A stretch of 64,000 nt of DNA from Limivivens faecihominis (GTDB lineage: Bacteria; Bacillota; Clostridia; Lachnospirales; Lachnospiraceae): assembly GCF_020686945.1 (NCBI RefSeq), contig NZ_JAJEPR010000001.1:124001-188000 (forward strand), in the 5' to 3' direction. A program made the translations under genes and the position numbers. Positions 1 to 7,480 of this stretch are shown here, piece after piece. Numbering within the stretch: the first letter of the stretch is position 1; every line of letters starts with the position of its first letter. The notes under the pieces are model-generated. The model saw nothing but the letters and a program-made list of their open reading frames with translations, had not been told where the DNA came from and did no database searches.

Positions 1-294
1 GGAGCGCTTGATCTTACCAGGAAACTGAACCAGTCAACAGGGGCAGTGCGTATCAAAACCGCTCAGAAGAAGGCAAGGCTCCTGATTACCCTTCCTTCCG
101 ATTATAAGGTCGTAAGCATCCGTTACAACTACAAAGGCCAGGAGACCGGCCCCGTCTGGAAAACGGCGAAGAAGCTGCAAAATGGAGGCGTCTTTCCTAT
201 TGGAAAGGACACGGTCCTGATGGTCGAGTACGCGCCCAAAAGTGGAAAGAGCCTCTACAACCGCTCGTATATCCTTCATATCAATCGCGTCTGA
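1..294 (+). CDS. Unknown protein, 5' end outside window
   Basis: The frame is open from base 1 and stops at 292-294 (TGA), giving 97 visible C-terminal residues. An internal GTG at 46 is a possible start, but the frame continues upstream, so the gene most likely begins before the window. The visible part is basic and rich in Lys and Tyr, with no membrane segment or motif that I recognise. It ends just before the mtnN promoter, so it is probably a separate transcription unit. Function unknown. Confidence 0.5.
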   Translation, partial: GALDLTRKLNQSTGAVRIKTAQKKARLLITLPSDYKVVSIRYNYKGQETGPVWKTAKKLQNGGVFPIGKDTVLMVEYAPKSGKSLYNRSYILHINRV

Positions 295-297
295 CTC

Positions 298-326
298 TGT
301 ACAAACCCCTGAAATTCAGTTATACT
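298..326 (+). promoter_or_regulatory. Putative sigma-A promoter of mtnN
   Basis: TGTACA (298-303), a 17-nt spacer and TATACT (321-326), about 60 bases before the mtnN start. The -10 lies in a small inverted repeat (TTCAGTTATACTGAA). Confidence 0.5.
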
Positions 327-387
327 GAAAGCTGTCACGAATAGACGAGTGAATCAGTAAGGAAAAATAGATAAAGGAGAGTTTTAC

Positions 388-1086
388 ATGAGTACAGTAG
401 GTATCATCGGAGCGATGGAAGTAGAAGTAGAGACCCTCAAAAAGCACATGAAGGTGAGAAGAACCGTAAAGAAAGCCCATATGGAATTTTGTGAGGGCGT
501 TCTCGGCGGAAAAGAGGTTGTTGTGGTAAGAAGCGGCATTGGAAAAGTTAATGCGGCTGTCTGCACCCAGATCCTGGTGGATGATTTTAAGGCAGATACC
601 GTCATCAATACCGGTATCGCAGGTTCCCTGAAGGCAGAGATCAATATCGGAGATATTGTGGTTTCTACTGATCTGGTTCATCATGATATGGATGCCGTGA
701 ATTTCGGCTATCCGCTGGGACAGATTCCTCAGATGGACACCTTTTCTTTCAAGGCAGATGAGAGACTCGTGGAACTGGCTGAGAAAGCCTGCCATGAGGT
801 AAATCCTGAGATTCAGGTATTCCGCGGAAGAATCGTCAGCGGCGATCAGTTTATCGCAGACAAAGAGGTAAAGAACCGCATCACCGGGAACTTCCAGGGC
901 TACTGCACCGAGATGGAAGGTGCAGCCATCGCTCAGGCCGCTTACTTAAACGACGTTCCCTTTGTGGTACTTCGTGCCATCTCCGATAAGGCCGATGACA
1001 GCGCCAGCATGGATTATCCGACCTTCGAGGCCCAGGCCGCAGAGCATTGCGTGAAGCTGGTTGAGCATTTCCTGGAGCTCATCTAA
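388..1086 (+). CDS. mtnN: 5'-methylthioadenosine/S-adenosylhomocysteine nucleosidase
   Basis: Cytosolic enzyme that cleaves adenine from methylthioadenosine and S-adenosylhomocysteine, serving methionine salvage and methyl-cycle detoxification. The 232-residue length matches the family. The N-terminus reads GIIGAMEVEVETL with the conserved catalytic Glu; MEGAAIAQ contains the ribose-binding Met-Glu pair; AISDKADD near residue 200 holds the catalytic Asp. An AAAGGAGA ribosome binding site precedes the ATG at 388. It is preceded by its own promoter and appears monocistronic. Functionally it links to the sulfur amino acid genes at 40-45 kb, though it is not adjacent to them. Confidence 0.93.
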   Translation: MSTVGIIGAMEVEVETLKKHMKVRRTVKKAHMEFCEGVLGGKEVVVVRSGIGKVNAAVCTQILVDDFKADTVINTGIAGSLKAEINIGDIVVSTDLVHHDMDAVNFGYPLGQIPQMDTFSFKADERLVELAEKACHEVNPEIQVFRGRIVSGDQFIADKEVKNRITGNFQGYCTEMEGAAIAQAAYLNDVPFVVLRAISDKADDSASMDYPTFEAQAAEHCVKLVEHFLELI

Positions 1087-1153
1087 GGTTATTCAGCCAT
1101 TTCTTCAGGTACCTGAACCCCTTTTCGAGGCGCTTTTTGTCAAACGAAAATGC

Positions 1154-1181
1154 TTGCAAAAGTTTTGGGATGGATTATAAT
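1154..1181 (+). promoter_or_regulatory. Putative promoter for the 1444 gene
   Basis: TTGCAA (1154-1159), 16-nt spacer, TATAAT (1176-1181). The transcript would read through a GC-rich hairpin region (1208-1260) and repeat copy 1 before the start codon at 1444. The 357-bp gap 1087-1443 holds only this promoter, those hairpins and the repeat. Confidence 0.45.
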
Positions 1182-1278
1182 GGCCCTACGACCGGGGCAT
1201 GATATCCGCTGCCCGCGGGGCAAGCTTCCGCATCAGAAGAAAGACCGGCTCTTCTGGTGCAGGACAATCACATTTCAT

Positions 1279-1420
1279 ATAACTGTTCAGTACCTTCACA
1301 GTTACGAGCAAAAATCCAACAAAAATCGCCTTCGGCGATGGGATTTTTGCGTGCAACCCTCGGGATTTTGGCATATTCATGCCAAAACACCTCGCGGGAC
1401 AGTGGCTCCTGAACAGTTAC
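1279..1420 (+). mobile_element. MITE-like structured repeat, copy 1
   Basis: About 142 bp, bounded by ATAACTGTTCAG on the left and its inverted match CTGAACAGTTAC on the right. Inside are a left-end palindrome, a hairpin with arms GCAAAAATCC/GGGATTTTTGC around ATCGCC-TTC-GGCGAT, and a hairpin TTTTGGCAT-ATTC-ATGCCAAAA. CATTTCA lies close to both ends (1271-1277 and 1423-1429), a possible but imperfect target duplication. Two more copies lie at 2298 and 42364 in the same orientation. Confidence 0.85.
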
Positions 1421-1443
1421 CGCATTTCAAAAGGGGGATTCAT

Positions 1444-2301
1444 ATGTTACAGACAGTGATGCAGCAGAACTTACTGTTCTATGGAATCGGGATTCTTTGC
1501 TTTTTCGGTGTGATAAGCCAGATCTGGCTCTGGGGGATCTACAGCAGGATGATAAAAGATATGGAAAATGAGCGGGCAGCCAAAGGAAAGTTTATCCGTC
1601 AGATCCGGCAGAGGTATGGCCTCCTGAAGAGAATGGGAGACGGAAGCGTCAATACCCGGGCTTTTCTTGAGAGGAGCCTTTATCAGTACCGCCATCTGGG
1701 CCGGACGTTGCATCAGTGGCGGCGGACAGGCGCTGTGGCTCTGGTTCTGAGTCTGATTCTTGGCCTTGTGGGCTATTATTATGCGGGAAATCTTCGGATG
1801 GGAGCGGCCCTGCGGCAGAATTATCTCTGGGCTATGGGCATTGCAGCGGCAGTTATGGGCCTGCTCTATGGTCTTACGGACGTCCGTTACCGCCGTTCCT
1901 ATCTGGAGACCGGCCTTCTTGATATGCTGGAAAACAGCGGAAACACGGCGGCAGTTGTGAAGAACGGCAAACAATCCGCTTCCCCGGAAAAAGGTCAGCC
2001 GGCCCTTTCCGAGGAGAGCAAACAGGCGAACGGCAGCCGGGAGCAGAGTTTTGCTCCTCTTGAGACGGCCGCTGCGGCAGCGGACAAGCTTCCCTTCCGA
2101 AAAAATAAAAAGGCAGCCGTCAAAATGCAGCAGGAAAAGAAGGATCTCAAGGCAGATCTCTCACGGATTCGTGCCTCCGTAGGGGAAGCAGCGGCCGGTG
2201 CGGAGGCGGAGAAAGAGCGGAAGGCAGAAATCCTCAAAAACATGGACCCGGCGGAGCAGGAACGTATCATACGGGAGGTGCTGAAGGAATTCCTATCGTA
2301 A
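1444..2301 (+). CDS. Unknown multi-pass membrane protein with charged C-terminal tail
   Basis: 285 residues from the ATG at 1444, chosen because AAGGGGG lies 6-12 bases upstream; the frame is open from 1150, but that extension would translate repeat copy 1. One membrane segment lies near residues 9-30 and two more near 95-115 and 125-145. A cytoplasmic-looking tail follows, rich in Lys, Glu and Ala, with coiled-coil character. I recognise no enzymatic motif. The TAA stop is formed by the first bases of repeat copy 2, so insertion of that copy may have set the present C-terminus. Repeat copies lie on both sides of the gene in direct orientation. Function unknown. Confidence 0.65.
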   Translation: MLQTVMQQNLLFYGIGILCFFGVISQIWLWGIYSRMIKDMENERAAKGKFIRQIRQRYGLLKRMGDGSVNTRAFLERSLYQYRHLGRTLHQWRRTGAVALVLSLILGLVGYYYAGNLRMGAALRQNYLWAMGIAAAVMGLLYGLTDVRYRRSYLETGLLDMLENSGNTAAVVKNGKQSASPEKGQPALSEESKQANGSREQSFAPLETAAAAADKLPFRKNKKAAVKMQQEKKDLKADLSRIRASVGEAAAGAEAEKERKAEILKNMDPAEQERIIREVLKEFLS

Positions 2302-2438
2302 CTGTTCAGTATCTTCACAGTTACGAGCGAAAATCCAATGAAAATCGCCTTTGGCGATGGGATTTTTGCTGCAACTCTCGGGATTTTGGCATATTCATGC
2401 CAAAACACCTCGCGGGATAGTGGCTCCCGGATAGTTAC
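2298..2438 (+). mobile_element. MITE-like structured repeat, copy 2
   Basis: About 141 bp, from GTAACTGTTCAG to a mutated right end (GGATAGTTAC). It shares the internal hairpins of copy 1 and the GGCATATTCATGCC core. It begins inside the stop codon of the 1444 gene. The flanks TTCCTATC and TCTCTCGC are not a convincing duplication, so this looks like an older insertion. Confidence 0.85.
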
Positions 2439-2458
2439 TCTCTCGCTAATAAATAGAC

Positions 2459-2487
2459 TTGAATCTGTGCGGTAAGTTTGATAAAAT
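2459..2487 (+). promoter_or_regulatory. Putative promoter of pgi
   Basis: TTGAAT (2459-2464), 17-nt spacer, TAAAAT (2482-2487), about 44 bases before the pgi start and directly downstream of repeat copy 2. Confidence 0.6.
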
Positions 2488-2530
2488 AAGGAAAAGTGGT
2501 AAGTATATAATTCACAAAGGAGTAATGGAC

Positions 2531-3880
2531 ATGGAAAACAGAGTTACATTTGACTATTCAAAAGCAATGCAGTTCATTGGCGAAAATGAAATTACTTCCA
2601 TTAAGGCCATCGCTGAGACCGCCAAAAATATCCTGGTGGAGAAAAGCGGCGCTGGAAACGACTTCCTCGGCTGGATCGACCTTCCGGTGAACTATGATAA
2701 AGAAGAGTTTGCAAGAATCCAGAAAGCTGCCGACAAGATCAAAAACGACAGCGACGTTCTGGTAGTGATCGGCATCGGCGGTTCTTACCTGGGAGCCAGA
2801 GCTGCCATCGAGTTCCTGCGTCATAGCTTTTATAATAACCTTCCGAAAGAGGTTCGGAAAACGCCGGAGATTTATTACTGCGGAAACAGCATCAGCAGCA
2901 CCTATCTCCAGCATCTGATCGATGTGATCGGCGACCGTGATTTCTCTGTAAATATTATTTCCAAATCCGGTACCACCACAGAGCCGGCCATCGCTTTCCG
3001 TATCTTCAAGGAAATGGCTGAGAAGAAATATGGTAAGGAAGAGGCAGCAAAGAGAATTTATGCTACCACCGACAAGGCCAAGGGAGCCCTGAAGAATCTG
3101 GCAACAGAGGAAGGCTACGAGAGCTTTGTTGTTCCTGATGACGTAGGAGGCCGTTTCTCCGTACTGACCGCTGTAGGCCTTCTTCCGATCGCTGTCAGCG
3201 GCGCTGATATCACCAAACTGATGGAAGGCGCAGCAGCAGGAAGAGAGAGAGCACTGAACGCTCCCTTCGAGGAGAACGACGCAGTCCTCTACGCAGCAAT
3301 CCGTAACATCCTTCACAACAAAGGAAAATCCGTTGAGATTCTGGCAAACTATGAGCCGAGCATGCATTATGTTTCCGAGTGGTGGAAACAGCTGTACGGC
3401 GAGTCCGAGGGTAAAGACCAGAAGGGTATTTTCCCCGCATCCGTAGATCTGACCACAGATCTTCATTCCATGGGTCAGTTTATCCAGGACGGCGCGCGTA
3501 TCATGTTTGAGACTGTTGTAAATGTGGGCGAGCCCAAAGCCACCATCACCATCGGCAAAGAGCCGGTAGACCTTGATGGTCTGAACTATCTGGCTGGCAA
3601 AGATATGGACTTTGTCAACAAGAGTGCCATGAACGGCACGATTCTTGCCCATACGGATGGTCAGGTGCCCAACCTGATGATCAATGTCCCGAAGCAGGAT
3701 GAGTACACTCTCGGTGAGCTGTTCTATTTCTTCGAGTTCGCAGTAGGCGTCAGCGGCTACATGCTGGGAGTAAATCCCTTCAACCAGCCGGGCGTTGAGA
3801 GCTACAAGAAGAATATGTTTGCTCTCCTTGGCAAACCGGGCTACGAGAAAGAAAGAGAAGAGCTCTTAAAAAGACTGTAA
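2531..3880 (+). CDS. pgi: Glucose-6-phosphate isomerase
   Basis: Interconverts glucose 6-phosphate and fructose 6-phosphate in glycolysis. From the ATG at 2531 the protein has 449 residues, the usual Firmicute length. That start lies 8 bases after AAAGGAG; the ATG at 2525 is too close and the open frame from 2459 overlaps the promoter. Recognisable blocks are VVIGIGGSYLGARA, the sugar-phosphate motif SKSGTTTEPA, the Pgi signature around DDVGGRFSVLTAVGLLP, and GVNPFNQPGVE near the C-terminus with the conserved Gln. A weak hairpin follows the stop. Confidence 0.95.
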   Translation: MENRVTFDYSKAMQFIGENEITSIKAIAETAKNILVEKSGAGNDFLGWIDLPVNYDKEEFARIQKAADKIKNDSDVLVVIGIGGSYLGARAAIEFLRHSFYNNLPKEVRKTPEIYYCGNSISSTYLQHLIDVIGDRDFSVNIISKSGTTTEPAIAFRIFKEMAEKKYGKEEAAKRIYATTDKAKGALKNLATEEGYESFVVPDDVGGRFSVLTAVGLLPIAVSGADITKLMEGAAAGRERALNAPFEENDAVLYAAIRNILHNKGKSVEILANYEPSMHYVSEWWKQLYGESEGKDQKGIFPASVDLTTDLHSMGQFIQDGARIMFETVVNVGEPKATITIGKEPVDLDGLNYLAGKDMDFVNKSAMNGTILAHTDGQVPNLMINVPKQDEYTLGELFYFFEFAVGVSGYMLGVNPFNQPGVESYKKNMFALLGKPGYEKEREELLKRL

Positions 3881-3894
3881 TTGAAAAAAACAGG

Positions 3895-3930
3895 AGGGTG
3901 CGGCAGGGTTGTCTTGTCGTGCCCTTCTTT
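3895..3930 (+). terminator. Possible intrinsic terminator after pgi
   Basis: An 11-bp stem with several G-U pairs joins AGGGTGCGGCA (3895-3905) to TGTCGTGCCCT (3915-3925), followed by the short tract TCTTT. It argues against using the TTG at 3881 as the start of the next gene. The weak T-run may allow partial read-through. Confidence 0.45.
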
Positions 3931-3946
3931 AAAAAACGGGAGAATT

Positions 3947-4876
3947 ATGGAGATTGTTTTTCTAGAAAAAGGTTCTCTGGGCAATGATCTGGATCTCAGC
4001 TATTTTTCAGAGCTCGGACATGTGACCTTTTACGAACTGACAAAGCCGGAGGAGGTTCCGGAGCGGACCAGGGATGCGGATGTGATCATCGTCAACAAGA
4101 TTCCGATGAATGAAGCGACTCTTTCCGGTGCATCCCATCTGAAACTGGTGGCTCTCACCGCCACCGGCATGAATAATATCGATTTTGACTATACCAATTC
4201 CCATGGAATCCAGGTAAAAAACGTGGCAGGCTATTCCACGAATGCGGTGGCGCAGCATACCTTCGCCCTGCTTTTCTATGTGCTCCATCGGCTGGCTTAC
4301 TATGACAACTATGTAAAGTCAGGAGCCTACTGTACGAATCCCGGTTTTTCTCATTTTGATGAAAAATTCTCCGAGCTGGACGGGAAGACCTGGGGGATTG
4401 TCGGTATGGGAGCCATCGGTCAGCGGGTAGCGTCCATTGCCGAGGCCTTTGGCTGCCATGTGATCTATTATTCTACTTCCGGAAGAAATACGGATCAGCC
4501 CTATGAACGGGTGGATTTTGAGGAGCTTTTGAAGCGCTCCGATGTGATTTCCCTTCATGCGCCGCTGAATCCGGACACCGAAGGAATTATGAACCGGGAA
4601 GCCTTCCGGAAAATGAAGAAAAGCGCTTTTCTGGTGAATGTAGCCAGAGGCGGCCTTGTGGTGGAACAGGATCTGGCGGACGCCCTGAAGGAGGGAGAGA
4701 TCGCCGGAGCCGGATTGGATGTCCTCTGTCAGGAACCTATGCGTCCGGAAAATCCTCTCTTTGCCATCAAGGACAGCAGAAAGCTGATTATTACGCCGCA
4801 CATGGCCTGGGCTCCGGTAGAAACCCGGGAAAGGCTGATGAGGTGTGTATATAGAAACATAGAAGAGATAAAATAA
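3947..4876 (+). CDS. D-2-hydroxyacid dehydrogenase (hydroxypyruvate/glycerate type)
   Basis: NAD-dependent dehydrogenase of the D-isomer 2-hydroxyacid family, 309 residues from the ATG at 3947 (GGGAGA just upstream). The Rossmann motif is GIVGMGAIGQRVA near residue 146. The catalytic Arg lies in NVARGGLV, the Glu in LDVLCQEP and the His in ITPHMAW. The N-terminal catalytic domain contains the LTATGMNNIDF block typical of glycerate or hydroxypyruvate reductases. Substrate cannot be fixed from sequence. The next gene starts 13 bases after the stop, so the two are probably co-transcribed. Confidence 0.85.
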   Translation: MEIVFLEKGSLGNDLDLSYFSELGHVTFYELTKPEEVPERTRDADVIIVNKIPMNEATLSGASHLKLVALTATGMNNIDFDYTNSHGIQVKNVAGYSTNAVAQHTFALLFYVLHRLAYYDNYVKSGAYCTNPGFSHFDEKFSELDGKTWGIVGMGAIGQRVASIAEAFGCHVIYYSTSGRNTDQPYERVDFEELLKRSDVISLHAPLNPDTEGIMNREAFRKMKKSAFLVNVARGGLVVEQDLADALKEGEIAGAGLDVLCQEPMRPENPLFAIKDSRKLIITPHMAWAPVETRERLMRCVYRNIEEIK

Positions 4877-4889
4877 GGAGGATGAGACT

Positions 4890-5513
4890 ATGGCATTTTT
4901 TGATGAACTGAGCAAGAAACTTTCCGGCGTGAGCCGTGTGGCCGTACGGAAAGCAAAGGAAGTAACTGACATCGGAAGCTTAAAACTTCAGATCGCTGAC
5001 GAAAACCGCAAACTGAGCAAGATCTACGAGAACCTGGGAAGAGAATACTATGATAAATTTCAGGATGATGTAGCTGAGGAGCTGGCCGAGCTCGTGAGCC
5101 AGATTAAAGACAGCAATGACAAGATTGCAGGTCTTCAGGATGAGATCAGCAGAGTCGAGGCTGAGAGCGCTGCCCGAGCAGAAGAAGAGCGTGTTCGCAG
5201 AGAAGCAGAAGCTCAGGCGAAAAAAGAGTCTGTGGCAGAGGCAGAGATGCGCGTTGTAGATGAGGACGAGGAAGAAGAGGCTAAAAAAAACGGCGAAATG
5301 ACCGAGTCCGAAGAAGAAATAACTGGCGAAACGGAAGCCGGGGAGACCGAAGACGCAGCAGAAGATGAGGAAGCTTACGAGACAGAGGATGAAGCTGTAG
5401 AAGCTGACGACGAGGCTGCCGAGGAAGTCTCCGAAGAAGAGCCTGCCGAGGAAACATACGCCGATGAGACCGAAACCACCGAAGAGCCGGAAGAGAAATC
5501 CGAGTGGTTATAA
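4890..5513 (+). CDS. Acidic coiled-coil protein of unknown function
   Basis: 207 residues, start at 4890 behind AAGGAGG. Residues 1-100 are predicted helical with heptads (SKLSGV...SLKLQIADENRKLSKIYENLG... DSNDKIAGLQDEISRVEAE), a pattern seen in small zinc-ribbon or phage-shock-like proteins, but I see no Cys pairs or membrane segment. Residues 125-205 are almost entirely Glu, Asp, Ala and Thr, giving a very acidic tail ending EKSEWL. It probably forms a unit with the upstream dehydrogenase. A bidirectional terminator follows. No function assigned. Confidence 0.75.
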   Translation: MAFFDELSKKLSGVSRVAVRKAKEVTDIGSLKLQIADENRKLSKIYENLGREYYDKFQDDVAEELAELVSQIKDSNDKIAGLQDEISRVEAESAARAEEERVRREAEAQAKKESVAEAEMRVVDEDEEEEAKKNGEMTESEEEITGETEAGETEDAAEDEEAYETEDEAVEADDEAAEEVSEEEPAEETYADETETTEEPEEKSEWL

Positions 5514-5615
5514 GCCGAGATAAGGATTGTATACAAGAATGAGAATTTAATTACAGATTGTATACAACATGTTTTGGGGTAACATATGCATGGATAAACA
5601 TTACTTAACACAAAC

Positions 5616-5655
5616 AAAAAACCGGAATGACGACCAACTGCCATTCCGGTTTTTA
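5616..5655. terminator. Bidirectional intrinsic terminator
   Basis: Perfect 13-bp inverted repeat AAAAACCGGAATG (5616-5628) / CATTCCGGTTTTT (5642-5654), with A- and T-tracts on both sides. It separates the convergent genes ending at 5513 and 5658. Confidence 0.9.
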
Positions 5656-5657
5656 TC

Positions 5658-5939
5658 TTAAAGATCATAGGAATCGTCTTCCTCGATCACCTGTATCTCC
5701 AGATAATCAAAAGGAATTTCCTCGATAAAACTGTCTTTTCTGAAACGGGTTTTGCTGTGGCGCTGAAACTCCGACACATTGGAGGAGAGCCAGATGGGCT
5801 TTCCCAGATCAAAGTCATAGCAGATTTCTTCCAGAGCCTGAAAGATCTTATGGGTTCTGGTGTCTTTCGCATCATTTTCCACAACCGTATCTTTTAATAA
5901 ATGATTATCCTTCCAGATCTTCCCCCACATCCGAAACAT
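5658..5939 (-). CDS. Small conserved-looking protein of unknown function
   Basis: 93 residues from the ATG at 5939, which has AAGGAGG eight bases upstream on the minus strand. The longer frame to 5975 would bury this site inside the preceding gene. The coding region overlaps the end of the hydrolase gene by 35 bases, so the two are translationally linked. The protein is soluble and mixed alpha/beta (MFRMWGKIWKDN..., ALEEICYDFDLGKPIWLS..., DYLEIQVIEEDD). No motif is recognised; it may be a small conserved Clostridial family. Confidence 0.65.
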   Translation of the reverse strand: MFRMWGKIWKDNHLLKDTVVENDAKDTRTHKIFQALEEICYDFDLGKPIWLSSNVSEFQRHSKTRFRKDSFIEEIPFDYLEIQVIEEDDSYDL

Positions 5940-7260
5940 CTGAGGAACCTCCTTCCGTTTCTGATTCTGTCTCATTTTCCGTTGTCACGGTATCTGCTTC
6001 CTGAAAAAATTCATAGACCTTTCCAGAGACTGCGCGGATATTTTCCACCGCTGTGTCCTCGTCGGTGAGATCCGTGGCCATAACGCAGATGATATAATCC
6101 CGGTAGGGCGTGTATACAATCGAGACATCGTTCTGGGTGTTGTCTTTTTCACCGGTCTTATTGGCGGTCTTGATCTCGGAAGGGATACCGGCGGGAATTT
6201 TCCAGGTGATATCCTGGTTCAGAAGATAGCCCTCCAGCTGGCGGGAAGCCAGGTGACTCACCATGTCGCCATCATAGATTTCTTCCAGGAAACGGCCGCA
6301 GTCCTTGACGGAGGTGACGTTGACCTCATCCCCGTACCAGAGGTTGGAATCCTCCAGACCGTTGTACTGATGGGTGTCCGTAAAGTCGTGTTCCTCGATA
6401 AAATCATTTACTTTTTCCATGCCATCTCTGTGGTCGTGGGAATCGCTGAGATAACGAACCAGCTCATTGGCGGCCTCGTTGTCGCTGAGGCTGATCATAT
6501 CGCTCAAAAGCTGATCGATGGTGTCTGTCTCTTCCAGTTCCTGACTCTGGATTTCCTCCAGAACGGCTCCGGCTATGTAAAGTTTGATCAGGCTTGCGGA
6601 ATCCTGGGGTCTGTCATTGATGGTGAGACTGATTCCACTTTTCAGATCCTTCACATAGATGGACCAGGAACCCTCGTAAGTATCGATCATCTCATTCAGA
6701 TCTTTTTTCAGATTTTTGAAAGAAGGAACGAGAAGATACTGGGAGGTCAGATAATATTTTAATTCAGAATCCTTCTCCGTTGAACGGGTTTCCGTACGGA
6801 TGCCCTCGGAAGCAAGTTCGGATTCCTCCTCCGGGGTGACTCCGGGAGTCTGGGACTCGGTTTCTGTTTTGGATTCCGTTTCTGTCGTTATCTCCGTTTC
6901 TGTTTCCGTCGCTGTCTCGCTGGAAGTTTCGCTCCCGGACTCGGTTTCCGTCTCGTTTTCTGTTTCCTTTTTCAGAGGGGTCTTTTTCTCTGTAGATTTT
7001 TCTGTGGAAAGCGTAGTCTTTTTGCTGGAATTTTTCACAGGAACTTCGGTTTCTTCTTTCGTTTCCGTCTCTGTTTCAGCAGTTGTTTCCTTATTTATAA
7101 TATCTGTCTCGGGAGCTTTCTCCTTTGTATTCGGTGATGCGTCTGCCTGCAGGGAAGCGCTCGCTTCCGTTGTCCGGTCCAGGGTTACTGCCCCTTCATA
7201 CATGAGGACCGCGGCCGCAGTTACCGCAGAGATCCGTATCAGTCGTTTTGCCAGATTCAT
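5905..7260 (-). CDS. Membrane-anchored serine hydrolase, class A beta-lactamase fold
   Basis: 451 residues from the ATG at 7260 (AAAGGCAAGGG upstream); in-frame ATGs at 7305 and 7317 lack a clear site. The start matters little because the signal anchor (IRISAVTAAAVLMYEGAVTL) follows it. Next comes a ~130-residue Thr/Glu/Ser-rich linker, then a beta-lactamase-like domain with the three active-site motifs: SLIK (SxxK), SDN in SLSDNEAANELV, and KTG in TANKTGEKDN. These make it a Beta-lactamase2-type hydrolase acting outside the membrane. Whether it cleaves beta-lactams, modifies peptidoglycan or is an esterase cannot be decided here. An acidic tail follows the domain. Confidence 0.85.
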   Translation of the reverse strand: MNLAKRLIRISAVTAAAVLMYEGAVTLDRTTEASASLQADASPNTKEKAPETDIINKETTAETETETKEETEVPVKNSSKKTTLSTEKSTEKKTPLKKETENETETESGSETSSETATETETEITTETESKTETESQTPGVTPEEESELASEGIRTETRSTEKDSELKYYLTSQYLLVPSFKNLKKDLNEMIDTYEGSWSIYVKDLKSGISLTINDRPQDSASLIKLYIAGAVLEEIQSQELEETDTIDQLLSDMISLSDNEAANELVRYLSDSHDHRDGMEKVNDFIEEHDFTDTHQYNGLEDSNLWYGDEVNVTSVKDCGRFLEEIYDGDMVSHLASRQLEGYLLNQDITWKIPAGIPSEIKTANKTGEKDNTQNDVSIVYTPYRDYIICVMATDLTDEDTAVENIRAVSGKVYEFFQEADTVTTENETESETEGGSSDVSDVGEDLEG

Positions 7261-7425
7261 AGATGCCCTTGCCTTTCTAAATGGACGTATCTGATGTTGC
7301 CTCATGCCATCATACAATAAAAGGGACGAAAAGTAAATAATTTTTGCAAACAGTGAGAAATATGAGAGGATCTTGTGGTATAATCTGTGATAAAAAGGGA
7401 ATAAAAATTTCTACAGTAATACTTG

Positions 7426-7454
7426 TTAACTGTATAGATGTACAATGTTATTAT
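7426..7454 (+). promoter_or_regulatory. Weak candidate promoter of the BTAD regulator
   Basis: TTAACT (7426-7431), 17-nt spacer, TATTAT (7449-7454), 26 bases before the ATG at 7481. Another TATAAT lies at 7379 without a good -35. The divergent gap 7261-7480 is AT-rich. Confidence 0.35.
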
Positions 7455-7480
7455 CTGTTTAAATAACGGAGGATAATTCA

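Noticed and set aside
1150..1443. N-terminal extension of the 1444 protein
   Set aside because: The extension would translate repeat copy 1 and lies right at the promoter; the ATG at 1444 has a good ribosome site.
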